The notes: generated from the sequence alone by a model not told the origin. Numbered from the stretch's first letter, positions 8,933-31,616 are shown. The stretch is 64,000 nt of DNA from Osedax fenrisi (GCA_964019155.1 OZ025242.1:89594205-89658204), one strand, 5' to 3'. Made by a program: numbers and translations.

Positions 8933-11547
8933 GGACGATAAATGACATACCAGTATGTCAACCTTACAGAAGGATTCCTCCAACTGAAGTGAAAGCAGTC
9001 AAAGATCATATAAATAATCTAATAAGGGAAGGAGTTATAGAAGAATCATCAAGTATGTATTCCAGTCCTATTGTGTTAGTTAAAAAGAAATCTGGAGAAC
9101 TAAGAATGTGCGTGGATTATCGTAAACTAAATGCGAAAGTGGTAAGAGATCAATATCCATTACCTAGAGTTGACGATTCGTTGGACGCTGTAGCAGGGTC
9201 AATATGGTTTACCACACTTGATCTAAAGTCAGCATATAGTCAGATACCTGTAATACCAGAGGACCAAAACAAAACCGCATTTTCGACACCGTTTGGTCTT
9301 TATAATTTTAAAAGGATGCCATTTGGTCTTGCAAATGCACCAGCAACTTTCCAAAGAATAATGGCCAATTTATTTAGGAGAGAGTTAATGCAGGGAGTAA
9401 TATGTTATTTAGATGATATCCTTATATATTCACATACAATTGAAGAACATCTCAAACTAATAGAAATTGTACTAGAAAGACTCCAATCTGTAAATCTTCG
9501 ATTAAACAGTGAAAAATGCTCGTGGTTCCATAAATCAGTTGGTTTTCTAGGACATATAATTTCAGAAAATGGGATAGCGACAGATGACGATAAACTAAAA
9601 GTAGTTAGAGATTGGGAGAAACCACAAACGATTAAACAATTACGTTCATTTATAGGTTTTGCCTCTTATTATGGTAAATTTATACCTAAATTTACTAGTC
9701 TATGTAGACCACTACATGAATTGATTATAGAGAAGAATAATGAGAGAGGTACAGTAATAGGGAGGAGATCATGTACTAAGATTGAATTAGTGTGGAGTAT
9801 AGAAGCATTAGAAGCTTTTGAGAATCTGAAAATCAAATTGTGTTCAACACCAATACTGGGATACCCAGATTATCATAGGAAATTCAGATTAGATATAGAT
9901 GCTTCAGACTATGGATTAGGAGCGGTTTTGAGCCAGGAATGTAAAGGAAAAATGAAGGTTATATCATATGCTAGTAAAACGGTACCAAAAAGTTGGAGGA
10001 AGCCTGATTATTCTTCGAAACGGTTAGAGTTTAACGCCCTGGTATGGGCAGTAACAAAGAAATTTAATCATTATTTGATTGGAACCGAATGTGATGTATA
10101 TACCGATAATATTGCACTATCATATATAAATTCAACACATAAATTAAGTACTTATGAACAGAGAGGAGTTTCGAAATTAGCCCCTTTCAAACTAAATTAT
10201 ATATATAGAAAGGGAAGGGAGAACGTAAACGCGGATGCATTATCCAGATTAAATAATGTAGAAGTTAATTCGAAGGGTTTGGTAGTAATAGACAAAGTAA
10301 GTAATACTGACCTAGGTACAGACTTAATACCAATGTTCAGTAGAGAGGAGATCATTAGTAAACAGAAAGAGGATGATGAACTATGTGCGATACGAGAAAA
10401 AGTAGAAAAAGGTAATACACAATTTGAAATAATAGATGGTGTTTTATTTGCGAATAGATGGGGAAATGAAGCATGTAGGAGGATTATGATTCCAAGATCC
10501 TTAATATTTCAGATATTAGAAGGAATACACGATGGCTGTGGACACCAAGGTATAGAAAGGGTAATTCATAGAGTTAATTTAGAAATGAATTGGAAAGGGA
10601 AATATAAAGATATCCGTGATTACATTAGAGGATGTACAGTATGCAACAAAAGTAAGGGAGTAGGAGATGGGCCCGTAAAAATGGGAAGGTTATCAGCGAG
10701 TAGACCACTAGAGATGATATCAATAGATTTCATAACTGTTGACAAATCATCAGACGGTAGAGATTCAATTTTAGTAATCACAGATATCTTTACTAAATTT
10801 ACAAAGGCTGTTGCCACTAGAAATCAATCTGCTTTAACAGTGGCAAAAGTTATTTTAAATGAGTGGATATATAATTTCGGAATACCCGAAAGAATACATT
10901 CAGATCAAGGAAGGAATTTTGTTTCATCTTTAATAAAGGAACTATGTATGTTATTATGTATTAATCAAAGCAAAACAACATCTTACCACCCAGCCGGTAA
11001 TGGTCAAACTGAAAGAATGAATAGAACCCTGTTATCATTACTAAGATCGTTATCTGAAGAAAAAAAATCTAAATGGCCACTATACCTGAATGAGTTAATT
11101 CATGCATATAATATACTAGAACATTCATCCACTGGTTACTCACCATTCTTCTTAATGTTCGGGAGAGAAGAGAGAATACCGATACAACAGAAAATATTAG
11201 GTAATATAAACAGATGTAAGGATGACTGGATAATAGGAATGGGTAAGAGGATCATTGAAACTAAGTACAAAGTAAAGATAGCTTTAGAAAAAGCATGGAA
11301 GAAGAGGAGTGATGGAATAAATGGTAAAGTAGTAGATACTCGATTATATTATGGAGATAAGGTAAGAATTAAGAGAAGAGAACTAGGGAGGAAGAAACTG
11401 ATGAACATATGGTCCGACAATATCTGGAGTGTGGTAAGAAGAATGGGAACGAATGAAACTTATGAAATAGAAACGGGAGATGGAAAATCGAAGGTATTAC
11501 ACCGCAGTAATATGAAGAAAATGGAAGTTAATATAGAAAGAATGTAA
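8896..11547 (+). CDS. pol: Gypsy Pol: reverse transcriptase, RNase H, integrase
   Basis: Open frame of at least 852 codons from Met 8989, with family-like sequence from about 8896. Numbering is from that Met. RT includes LDLKSAYSQIPV (about 80-91), MPFGLANAPATFQ (about 114-126) and the catalytic YLDD (140-143). RNase H has LDIDASDYGLGAVLSQ (Asp 302 and 304). Integrase has the zinc-binding H514, H519, C549, C552, then the catalytic triad D580, D639, E675 with 35 residues between the last two, and HSDQGRNF. The C-terminus (about 785-845) has the GDKV...W...H pattern of the GPY/F domain. No chromodomain is seen. Domain order and the GPY/F module place it in Ty3/gypsy. Confidence 0.95.
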   Translation, partial: YYSPSSAGSHRIRTINDIPVCQPYRRIPPTEVKAVKDHINNLIREGVIEESSSMYSSPIVLVKKKSGELRMCVDYRKLNAKVVRDQYPLPRVDDSLDAVAGSIWFTTLDLKSAYSQIPVIPEDQNKTAFSTPFGLYNFKRMPFGLANAPATFQRIMANLFRRELMQGVICYLDDILIYSHTIEEHLKLIEIVLERLQSVNLRLNSEKCSWFHKSVGFLGHIISENGIATDDDKLKVVRDWEKPQTIKQLRSFIGFASYYGKFIPKFTSLCRPLHELIIEKNNERGTVIGRRSCTKIELVWSIEALEAFENLKIKLCSTPILGYPDYHRKFRLDIDASDYGLGAVLSQECKGKMKVISYASKTVPKSWRKPDYSSKRLEFNALVWAVTKKFNHYLIGTECDVYTDNIALSYINSTHKLSTYEQRGVSKLAPFKLNYIYRKGRENVNADALSRLNNVEVNSKGLVVIDKVSNTDLGTDLIPMFSREEIISKQKEDDELCAIREKVEKGNTQFEIIDGVLFANRWGNEACRRIMIPRSLIFQILEGIHDGCGHQGIERVIHRVNLEMNWKGKYKDIRDYIRGCTVCNKSKGVGDGPVKMGRLSASRPLEMISIDFITVDKSSDGRDSILVITDIFTKFTKAVATRNQSALTVAKVILNEWIYNFGIPERIHSDQGRNFVSSLIKELCMLLCINQSKTTSYHPAGNGQTERMNRTLLSLLRSLSEEKKSKWPLYLNELIHAYNILEHSSTGYSPFFLMFGREERIPIQQKILGNINRCKDDWIIGMGKRIIETKYKVKIALEKAWKKRSDGINGKVVDTRLYYGDKVRIKRRELGRKKLMNIWSDNIWSVVRRMGTNETYEIETGDGKSKVLHRSNMKKMEVNIERM

Positions 11548-11727
11548 TAGTAGTGTGAATTTATTTTGTTTGGGGGTGAATGAGCTTATCTTTATTATTT
11601 TTATTTTTATGAGTGAGTTTATTTTTATTATTTTTTGTTTATTTTGTTTCGGGGTGAGCGTAATCGTTTGTATTGTTAATTTGAGTGAGTGAGTTTATTT
11701 TTTATTTTATTTTTTTTATTTTTGTTT

Positions 11728-11736
11728 GGGGGTGAG
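11728..11736 (+). promoter_or_regulatory. Polypurine tract
   Basis: GGGGGTGAG directly before the 3' LTR. Similar GGGGTGA words at 11571-11580 and 11651-11658 show the 3' region is built from related repeats of about 75 bases. Confidence 0.6.
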
Positions 11737-12060
11737 TGTAACCGTGTAACTAGTTACATGTTATGTTATTGTTATTATTATTGAAAGTATAAATGGATGT
11801 TATGTAATATTATGTAATAGTGTGATTGAGAAATGATTTGTATTTAATAGTGTGATGATATATATTTAATAGTGTGATTGTGAAATGATGTGTATCTGAG
11901 CGTGACGGTGAATAGTATAAATGCGTGTGCACATGGGTAATGAAAACAATGCCAATATAATCATAAAATAAATAAGATCTAAGAAACAACACGATTGATA
12001 ACATAGTAAGTAAATTATATTTACTTCTTGGATCGCGAACCCAGCCGGCAAGGCTACATT
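11737..12060 (+). repeat. 3' LTR of the gypsy element
   Basis: 324 bp, the same sequence as 6507-6830 by direct comparison, followed by TATATAG flank. Confidence 0.93.
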
Positions 12061-12465
12061 TATATAGATTACTATTCTATGTATATTAGAATTTTTATTT
12101 TTATTTAATTTAAAATCATTAAACCTATATAAGCATACGCATGGCATAATCGATGTATTTGTTAAGTGGGGTCCACATTTAATAATAAGTATATTAGCAT
12201 TACATTAACTATACTACAATAAGCTACTAACAGATCTTGGATATTTATAAAAGACCCTCTAGGGGGTGAGTGCAGCGTATTCCCAGTGTATGCTCACACA
12301 TACACACACATACACATGTATATAACTCTCGTATAGTATATTATTATGATCAGATACTTTGATAATATCACAAGTATAATCGAAAACACGGTTATACATA
12401 ACGTCTTGTATCATTATTGTAATATTCATATATGTACACATATATATACTCGTGTACATGTATTT
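12061..12465. other. AT-rich spacer, no gene
   Basis: No supported gene or element; a short CACACATACAC patch lies near 12295-12317. Confidence 0.5.
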
Positions 12466-23278
<10,813 letters not shown>

Positions 23279-23428
23279 CTATACTACCAGGCATGTAGGA
23301 AAATGAGGACAAGATGGGGGAGGGGAGAGGAGGAGACAGGCATGATTTGTTCCCCGGGCTAGTAGCACATCAATAATTAGGGAAGATGCGTCCTCAGTGA
23401 ACATAGACATCTCGGACAACCTAACAGA
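23279..23428. other. Purine-rich unique sequence, no gene supported
   Basis: A GGGGGAGGGGAGAGGAGGAGACAGG purine stretch lies at 23316-23340. A 64-codon minus-strand frame covers it but shows no domain and mostly reads simple repeat. Confidence 0.5.
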
Positions 23429-23522
23429 TCCACCCACACCCACCCACACCCACCCACACACCCACACCCACACCTACATACCCACCCACACACCCACCCC
23501 CACACCCACCCCACACCCATAC
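23429..23522. repeat. (CCCACA)n minisatellite
   Basis: About 95 bases of CCCACA/CCCACACC units, irregular in register. Confidence 0.93.
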
Positions 23523-23661
23523 ATATACCACTCCGTTACCAATACATGCACATGCGTATGCTATACGGTCACGTGATATAAATGTACGAGATATATTTAT
23601 GGCGATAATGTCGACATTATCTCCACCTATATTTCAAACTATTCAGCATTACAATGTCGTT

Positions 23662-23808
23662 CGCATAGCTCATAGATTTATAGTTTACGCTATAATTCTT
23701 TTGTAAGTGTAAACTATAAATCTATGACATAGCTCGATCATCGATATAAAGATAGTTTAATTTTAAAATTGTAAAGAATAACTTTCTTTATATCGATGAG
23801 CTAGATAC
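23662..23808. repeat. Two adjacent hairpins with shared TAGCTC borders
   Basis: Hairpin 1 has perfect 18-bp arms (23671-23688 and 23709-23726). Hairpin 2 has arms AGCTCGATCATCGATATAAAG (from 23731) and CTTTATATCGATGAGCTAG (to about 23805) with small mismatches. TAGCTC words border each. It looks like a foldback MITE or paired hairpin; no coding. Confidence 0.75.
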
Positions 23809-23809
23809 A

Positions 23810-24093
23810 CGTGAGTTATCTGTGCTTGGCAAATCATTGCTAACAGTAACATCGTATCAGGAACAGTGTATAGTATACCCTGTAAACGGTGTTATGTATA
23901 CATATGTATACATAAATGTATACATTATGTGTACCGAACTCTTTAAAATGACGTCATTTGTATTACTATGTGAAAAACATGTTGCATAACATAAAAACAG
24001 TAAATTGATGCAAAATGCTTACTGGGTAGTTATACAATTGAGTGTGATTGATTTAGGATTAATGTTGTGATTGATTTAGTTCCCATTACAATG

Positions 24094-24165
<72 letters not shown>

Positions 24166-24501
24166 TCTATATTGTATATAGACTATAGCAAAACTCTTAT
24201 GTCAAATAATATACGTTGTTTATGTGTAAAATATGTAATTGAATGACTTAATAAGTAGGCATATTATTTATGAGTGACGACTATTAATATTACGTAATCA
24301 ATCGTTATATCGGGTTTTGTTTATTTAGATAAACTAATAAAATTGATTTTTATAAATTATAATTTAACGTACAAATTATATTTGCATTTTTATCTAAACA
24401 TGATAATACTGAACATTATACATACACAATTGTATTCATTATAATATATACAAACGTATTATAAAAGGATGTAATAAAATAACAAAAATAACACATCTAC
24501 G
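23810..24501. repeat. AT-rich spacer with (TA)n at about 24096-24161
   Basis: Contains about 66 bases of TA. Nothing else supported. Confidence 0.7.
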
Positions 24502-24767
24502 TAGGGGAAAGTGCCCGAATACGGACAGTGCCCGAATACGGACACTCTCTACACCATAAATCTTACTAAACAATTTAGATTGGGTACCGAATACGGACAC
24601 CCCCGTTATCTATTGAATAAAAATATTAAATACAATTTTAAAATCACTATAATATTTATAATCATATAATATAAATATATTGCTAGTTTTGAATAAATAT
24701 ATTGAGTCATAAAATATTAAGATCAATTATTGTTAAAGTGTCCTCCGTATTAGGTTACTCTCCGCTA
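24502..24767. mobile_element. MITE family A, copy 1 (short derivative)
   Basis: Left end TAGGGGAAAGTGCCCGAATA; the right end reads as its diverged inverse (TACGGAGG / GGTTACTCTCCGCTA). The word CGAATACGGACA occurs at 24514-24525, 24531-24542 and 24590-24600. About 266 bp, much shorter than copies 3-5, so a deletion derivative. Confidence 0.8.
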
Positions 24768-24920
24768 CGTATTAGTGGGGTATACCCCACTATATTACCC
24801 CATTATAATGCACAACTTAAGCCCATACTATATATAGTCATATACGTGTGGTACAATAGTTCGTAGAGTTATGAATCTGCGTGTTGTATTATAACCTTCG
24901 TATACCATATATGGTAGTAC

Positions 24921-25080
24921 ACTACTAGTACTAATACTAGTACTAATACTAGTACTAATTCTAGTACTAATACTAGTACTAATACTAGTACTAATAATAG
25001 TACTAATACTAGTACTAATTCTAGTACTAATACTAGTACTAATACTAGTACTAATACTATATATATATATATATATATAA
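24921..25080. repeat. 12-bp (TACTAGTACTAA)n minisatellite plus (TA)n
   Basis: About 11 copies of a 12-bp unit, with variants TAATTC and TAATAATAG, ending in about 20 bases of TA. Unit length and TAC composition resemble the two giant arrays in this window. Confidence 0.92.
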
Positions 25081-26878
25081 GTTACATAGGATACATTCAT
25101 GGGTATACATGGTATATGGTTTAAAGCGTGAATATTCATCGATATTATGACTCATTGTATGCCAACTCATCAAGTTGCATCATGAGTCATCACGAGCAGT
25201 TTGATAGGTAAACTATATAGTTTTTTATTCAAATTATAGGTATTTTGAAAATTCGTTAAGTTGGTTAAGTTTGTTCTAGGACATGTATCTGTTATCCGGT
25301 GAATTGCAGAGTAAATGGGTTAATGGGTTAGAGTGCATGGGGTAAATTCTATTTTTAGTAAGGACTAAAGTCAATGATTTAAATGATGAATTCTACGAAT
25401 ATTAAAAATGGTATAAAATAGATTTAAGTTTTTAAGATAAGTGGATTTACAATGTTAATCAAATATGAAACATAGTCACTTACAGTAACTTACATTAATT
25501 AGTAATTTTAAAAGAGATTTTATTTAAAATGTTAGGCTATCTCTGTAAATATAATATATCAAATTTGGAAAACAAAATAATAAAGATTTGTGGAATACCA
25601 TTTGAGATGTAGGTAATATTGTACTATAGTACAATATATTGTAGTATACTACTATATATATTCTACTATATATATAGTAGAATATATAGAAATAATGAAA
25701 ATAAGATAAGTATACTTATATGGTGGACTAAGTATACTTATATACCATGTTATATGATATTATATCATATTATAATATATAATGACATATATGGTCAATA
25801 TATGGCCGAGAATATAAGAGTAAAACATATCACTAAATTAATCATTAATACAAATATCGCTAAAATTGGACAGAAATACTGAATAGAGTAATATAATACA
25901 AATGGGGGTTTAAATTTAATAGTGGTATGTTAATATTATCGTATATTCTAAGGAGGAAAGTATCTTTATTCCTAGAAGGTAAGTAAGCACTTTGATATTT
26001 CCAATAGTGGAATTCGAATTATGGTATGACTCACGTACGAAATCGCGAAACAAAAACTCGCTCGATGGATTTTAAAATTGAAATTAAATTGAATTAAATT
26101 GAATTAATATTGAATAAAGATGTATATGAATAAAGCCGAGTAATGTAGATTAGTAATCTACCTACGTGTAATCTTAAGACGTGCACGTCGGTATTCGCAA
26201 GCATTACAAGTATGCATCTAGATATCGGGAGTTAAAATGCAACAACTATTATCAACCATATAAGGCCTTATTAGGCCAGGTTATTAGTGCCCGATTATTA
26301 TGAGAAATAACAAATGTGGGAATAGCGAGGTTTTGAATGAATACACCGACTCTACAGATTACACTCGGGTATATCGTATTCATATTCAGAGGAAATAGGA
26401 GAGATGAGAGTAAACGTTCAATGAGGTGTCAGGCTGATATATAGAGAACCGGCTTAATCATAATACGGGCCCGGCCGAAACAAAAGTATGGGCCCAATAC
26501 AAATTATTTACCATATTAATAGAGTAATTCTAGTAATAACTAACATATTTATAACTATTCAATATATATACCTATAATCATGGATGGTGTCCGACACTAT
26601 AGGGTTATTATATTATATAATATAATATATTATATTATATTATACAATACACATGTACATATAAGTACATTGTACATTGTACAATGTACAAGTGTATTAT
26701 TTCTTATAAATATGTTTCTGTAGTATTAGGCAACGGAGTTGTGATTAATAGCGGGATGGACACTACGGTCAAGCAAATGTGGCCATAGCTAGCATGTACT
26801 CTATAGGTGTATCTAATACTTTAATTACTTATATGTATAATAGATTTATAGAACATAGATGAACATGTGAAATGTTAA

Positions 26879-26927
<49 letters not shown>

Positions 26928-27640
26928 TAATAAACATATAGCAGAATTATCTCTAGGCAATGTTGACTCTATTTCTATTTCTAGTTTACTTACTCTATGA
27001 TTGAGAAATTGTTCAACGAATCACGTCATAATCGTAATGACGCAATCACGCGAGGTTACGTAATGTTATATAATGACATCACAACGCACTATAGTAACAC
27101 TTATACACGTGTATATCTCGTAGTAAGTTAGCGTATAACTAAAATAGTATACTATAGTAGATATACTACATTGGCATATGTAAATCAATAATGTTAATAC
27201 ATTTATTTATTTTTTATTATTAGTTTTGTCTCCTGTTTTATGTAATTTTGAATATCTATTTTCTATATTCAATAAATTATATTATTATTATATATTAGAG
27301 TAGATATATGTTCTATATGTGTACGATGTACATTAACTGTGTGTACAGTGAACACACAGTTAAACGTTATACTATAAGTCCTCCACACTTTGATATCACT
27401 TCAACATAATCTCATTAATAAATTAATAAATTAATAAATACTAGCGTTCTATAATTTAATAATATATTGTATACCGTATGCGGTCCGATACTTTTTAACC
27501 CGATCTGAAACATTCGCAAGTACCGTAAGCCGATCTAATACCGCGCTACTTTTGTACATATAGTGAGGGACTTTATATTTGTGTTCATTTTGTGAATTTA
27601 TTTAAAATTGAAATCTCCGGTGAATATCCTACGGGGTTCA
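25081..27640. other. AT-rich noncoding region, no gene
   Basis: Contains several palindromic TATA/TACATTGTACAATGTA stretches (about 25621-25690, 26610-26695) and (TA)n at 26885-26926. Short frames show no domain. It would be intron of the minus-strand UNC93-like gene if that gene continues to the left. Confidence 0.5.
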
Positions 27641-27782
27641 CGCACCACACACCGCACACCGCACACACCGCACACCGCACACCGTACACACCGCACACCG
27701 CACACCACACACCGCACACCACACACACCGCACACTACACACCGCACACACCGCACATCGCACACCGCACAACGAACACTCA
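27641..27782. repeat. (CACACCG)n-type minisatellite
   Basis: About 140 bases of ACACCGC units of 7-9 bases. Open frames on both strands here are repeat artefacts. Confidence 0.92.
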
Positions 27783-28584
27783 CTACTAACCGGACGCGTA
27801 GGTGAAGTTAAAACCGGAAGTAAGGGGCGGGGCAGGGGGCGGGGACTCCTCATCACATTTGTCGTACACTCCGCAGTAATTGTTAATACTGTCCTTCTGT
27901 GTAAAGCATTTACAGCGTTGTTAGCGCAGAGGATGTTGTTTGTTTACGGCGGATGTTGTTAAACTGGCCCCAACAATTAGTTAGTTAAAAATACGACGTA
28001 ACGTGGCAAGCGATATGTTAACTTTAAAATAAGTAATCATGTATATATATATATATATATATATATAGTGCACACTACATTAATTGTGCTTATAATATAG
28101 TATAATATAGTATAGTATAGTATAGTATAGTATAAGCACAATACAACGTATACTATACTATACTATAATAATACAATAGCTCGGTAAACGTTGCTACCAT
28201 GTGTAATATATATATATATATATATATGTGTGTGTACTGGGAACCACTGTACTAGCTCATGCGGACACTGCGGACACTGCGGACGTAGTGGTCAATGACA
28301 TCACGTGACAATACTCCCGAGACTTAATACAATTATGTATAATATGTTCCACAATATAGACCTATTTAGCATACGAGCATTTGTGCATGTCGTGCGTGTA
28401 TGGTTGTTTAGGTTATGTGTGGACACACGTACACATGTATGTACGCATGTATGTGCGTGCGTGTATGTGTGCGTGTGTGTGTGTATGTGTGCGTATGTGT
28501 ATGATGTTGTTATTTAAGTATTTATTAAACACGAAAATATTGATGTAAACCTACATGTATATTGCACGGGGAATACAACATGTA

Positions 28585-28625
<41 letters not shown>

Positions 28626-29091
28626 AAATATTTATATATTTAAGAATTAATTCGGTTCAATGTATCACAATACATAAAAAGAAGTAACAATTCTTAAGGA
28701 ATAGCTAATGCCGTGATAGCGCGACGTCTACCCTTTAAACACCACCCGCGACGTCTACCCTTTAAACACCACCCGCGACGTTGTTACAATAACGCGTGTA
28801 CATAACGTATACGTTGTTAGTGTTAACATTTCATTCTAAATATAGAACACGCGGGTATATCTATGCGATGTCGGTCATTTATTATATTTAATTGTTGGAC
28901 GCGATCTAAGCCGATATCCTGTGTAATAGATCCCGTATCTTGCTATGGTATACCCTATAGGGTAGATTACCCTGCAGGGTTAAGGATTAGGAGGTACGTA
29001 ATACACTAGTAGTTATATTCAGTTGTTGCCATGGTGATGTGAAGTGTATTACGCTTCGTTACAATTAATAATTAGGTGATTATACTATATA
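27783..29091. repeat. Noncoding region with small repeats
   Basis: Holds a GGGGCGGGG-rich patch (27823-27846), (TA)n at 28040-28068 and 28207-28228, an inverted repeat ATTGTGCTTAT/ATAAGCACAAT around (TATAG)n (28083-28142), a TG/ATG-rich patch (28425-28503), (TA)n at 28589-28621 and a 27-bp tandem duplication (28721-28747, 28748-28774) of a GCGACGTCTACCC unit. No gene supported. Confidence 0.75.
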
Positions 29092-29475
29092 CAGTTAAAA
29101 AAATCCGATTTCTATTTGCGTTTTTATCGTTTCCTGTGTGTATAAATGAGAATCGGGTTTAAATCGATTCATAAAATCCCAGTTTAAACTATTCCTAATT
29201 AGGAATCGCTTTATTTGAAATCGATTCCTAAATTATTACTATAGGAATCAGTTTATTTGAAATAGATTCCTAAACTATTACTATAGGAATCGGTTTATTT
29301 GAAACTCAATAATTCGTTTAGGAATCTTTTTTAAAAACCGATTCTCAATAATTATTTTGGAATCTATAATAATGGTAAGAATCGTCTTCCGTTTTATAAA
29401 CAAACTTTACAGGAATATGTTTTCCAAATTGAATCCGACAATAAAATCGTCGTAGGAATCGGATTTTTTTAACTG
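29092..29475. mobile_element. Tc1/pogo-type MITE
   Basis: 384 bp with inverted ends CAGTTAAAAAAATCCGATT and its reverse complement; TA precedes the left end. Inside is a block of GGAATCGGTTTATTTGAAA words repeated about three times in 50-bp steps (29208-29305). Confidence 0.85.
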
Positions 29476-30574
29476 CGTAAGTATGTTATAGTTAGATGAG
29501 TCATAAGTATGAGGTTAGTTAATTAGTTAAGTTTCCAACACGAGTCATTAAGTATTGTTATATTTTTATAAAGTCAGATTTCTGTATTCGATATATCGTG
29601 TAGTATTAATTATACATGGAACATGTATATGTTTAGCTTCTTTGTAGGTTTTGTTAAACATGACAATATGGATTTTTTAATATTGGAGTCAGGAAAGTAT
29701 AAAATTATACTTTGATAGCCATATATGGGTCAATATATGGGTCAATATATGGGTCAATAGTCATATAGCGATAGCGATATAGCGCATGCTTGAAATCGAG
29801 GTTTTATATTTTTGATTGATATTATATTTTTATTTTACAATGTGGCTTGAATTATTATGCATTTCTCTATAGAGAAATTATAATTATAACTTATAATAAT
29901 CATATAAAATATATTTCATTATGGTAATATTAATACGCGATTGTGTAGTATCTGATTTGTTTTTATTGAATTTTAATTTTGTTCTATAAATAACATATTT
30001 AAATTAAGAATTACAACCGGACACATATCATGACACGTGCTTTTTAAATTAAACTCATTGTATTACTTACTATAATTTATTTTAAGATATTGAATTTTAT
30101 ATATACTATTTAAAATTCTATTACAATTAAGTGCGACCGGTTTAACGATAATACAGGTGTCATTATATTATTTGTACATCAATTATTAATAAAAACACAG
30201 ACGATTTGTAATAAAAGAATTAAGTTGGTTTGAGAATAGATATATATATATATATATATATAATAACATATACATTACACATTATATAGTAGAGGATCAC
30301 GGACGAAATAGACACTTGTATACAAGTATATATAATGCCGAGATGTAAATAATTAATAGTCAATGTTTTTACGAACAATTATAACTTAGGAACTACTTTA
30401 TGAATACTTGAGAGAGGGAATGTGTGTAAAACTATGTATATTAGGTACATTAGGTATATTATATATATATACCTAATAGTGGATAAATTTCGTACATTTT
30501 ATAAATTAGGAACATTAGTTACATTATGTACGCATAAAGTACACATTATGTGTATATTATATATACAATATGTA

Positions 30575-30624
<50 letters not shown>

Positions 30625-30824
30625 TAGATACATATCAGATAATCAATATGTACGGCTTACATTGTACGCATATGAGGTATTATGTAATATTAATTATAAT
30701 ATAATATTAGGTACACAATTTATATCTACTGGTACACATTATATACATACGTAAAAACGTATTACACAAGTAATACGTCAAGTACACATCGGTTACTCAA
30801 TATATACACATTATGTATACATAG
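29476..30824. other. AT-rich noncoding region, no gene
   Basis: Includes three copies of a 15-bp TATATGGGTCAATA unit (29724-29765) and (TA)n at 30241-30262 and 30575-30620. No domain seen in any frame. Confidence 0.5.
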
Positions 30825-31300
30825 GTACACTTTTAGGTAGACTTTTATGTAGAAAATAGTTATACTTTTAGGTAGACGTTTATGTATAAAATAGCTATAA
30901 AGTATGTACACTTTTAGGTACACTTTTATGTAGAAAATAGTTATACTTTTAGGTAGACGTTTATGTATACAATAGCTATAAATTATGTACACTTTTAGGT
31001 AGAATTTTATGTAGAAAATAGTTATACTTTTAGGTAGACCTTTATGTATACAATAGCTATAAATTATGTACACTTTTAGGTACACTTTTATGTAGAAAAT
31101 AGTTATACTTTTAGGTAGACGTTTATGTATAAAATAGCTATAATTATGTACACTTTTAGGTACACTTTTATGTAGAAAATAGTTATACTTTTAGGTAGAC
31201 GTTTATGTATAAAATAGCTATAATTATGTACACTTTTAGGTACACTTTTATGTAGAAAATAGTTATACTTTTAGGTAGACGTTTACGTAGACGTTTACGT
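30825..31300. repeat. 80-81-bp tandem repeat, six copies
   Basis: Copies start at 30825, 30906, 30987, 31068, 31148 and 31228. Each holds TACACTTTTAGGTA, ATGTAGAAAATAGTTATAC and ATAGCTATAA blocks. Adjacent copies are about 95% alike. On the gene strand the array begins about 20 bases after the splice donor of exon 31320-31484. Confidence 0.95.
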
Positions 31301-31319
31301 AGACAATAGGTAGACAAAC

Positions 31320-31484
31320 CTGTTCGGAACCGGGTCTTAGCATGAGCGACGAAGCGAGGTTACCCCATATGTGCGAGGTCTGGAAGCAAGCCAAGAACAC
31401 CCCGTTCAGCTTGTACATCTTGTACTGGGTGAGCTCGCTGTTCGCTTGGCCGTAGTCTGTGGCTAGTTTCTGCATGTAGTTCAC
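31320..31484 (-). CDS. UNC93-like protein, exon with fifth membrane segment
   Basis: 165 bases, 55 codons, phase 0 at both ends. Acceptor AACAG before GTGAAC and donor CAG/GTTTGT. It reads VNYMQKLATDYGQANSELTQ, then a membrane segment ending CFQTSHIWGNLASSLML, the conserved FQ(S/T)SxxWGNLxSSL block of UNC93 proteins, and ends RPGSEQ. UNC93 proteins are twelve-segment membrane proteins of the major facilitator fold; relatives regulate a muscle potassium channel (C. elegans UNC-93) or endosomal Toll-like receptor traffic (UNC93B1), while UNC93A has no firm role. The exon is clearly GC-richer than the surrounding DNA. The next exon towards the C-terminus was not found; about half the protein is missing from the window. 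Confidence 0.88.
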
Positions 31485-31605
31485 CTGTTCGCCGCCATCG
31501 CGGGTTGATGTCAAGGTCATTGAGGTCATTAAGGTTATTGAGGTGTGGTGGATAGGGGATGTGGTTGTCAATAGTTAATTGTATACATATACTTTCATAA
31601 AATAT

Positions 31606-31616
31606 ATATATATATA

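Larger units (their letters stand above)
6507..12060 (+). mobile_element. Ty3/gypsy LTR retrotransposon, full structure
   Basis: A 5.55-kb element with two 324-bp LTRs that I read as identical, a primer-binding site, a gag ORF with a CCHC knuckle, and pol in the order protease, reverse transcriptase, RNase H, integrase, which is the Metaviridae (Ty3/gypsy) order. Flanks TATA (6503-6506) and TATA (12061-12064) fit a 4-bp target duplication but lie in TA-rich DNA. There is no env ORF. Identical LTRs imply a very recent insertion. One frame change inside pol (near 8896) probably disables this copy unless it is a sequencing error. Confidence 0.95.

Noticed and set aside
23279..23473. A 64-codon minus-strand frame as a gene or UNC93-like exon
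   Set aside because: Half of it reads the CCCACA repeat, and the rest has no family motif or splice pattern.
27592..27856. Several small frames rich in His/Thr or Cys/Val
   Set aside because: Readings of the CACACCG minisatellite.
28230..28300. A CGGACACTG-rich patch as a downstream UNC93-like exon
   Set aside because: Three GCGGACACT repeats explain the composition; no conserved UNC93 block in any frame.
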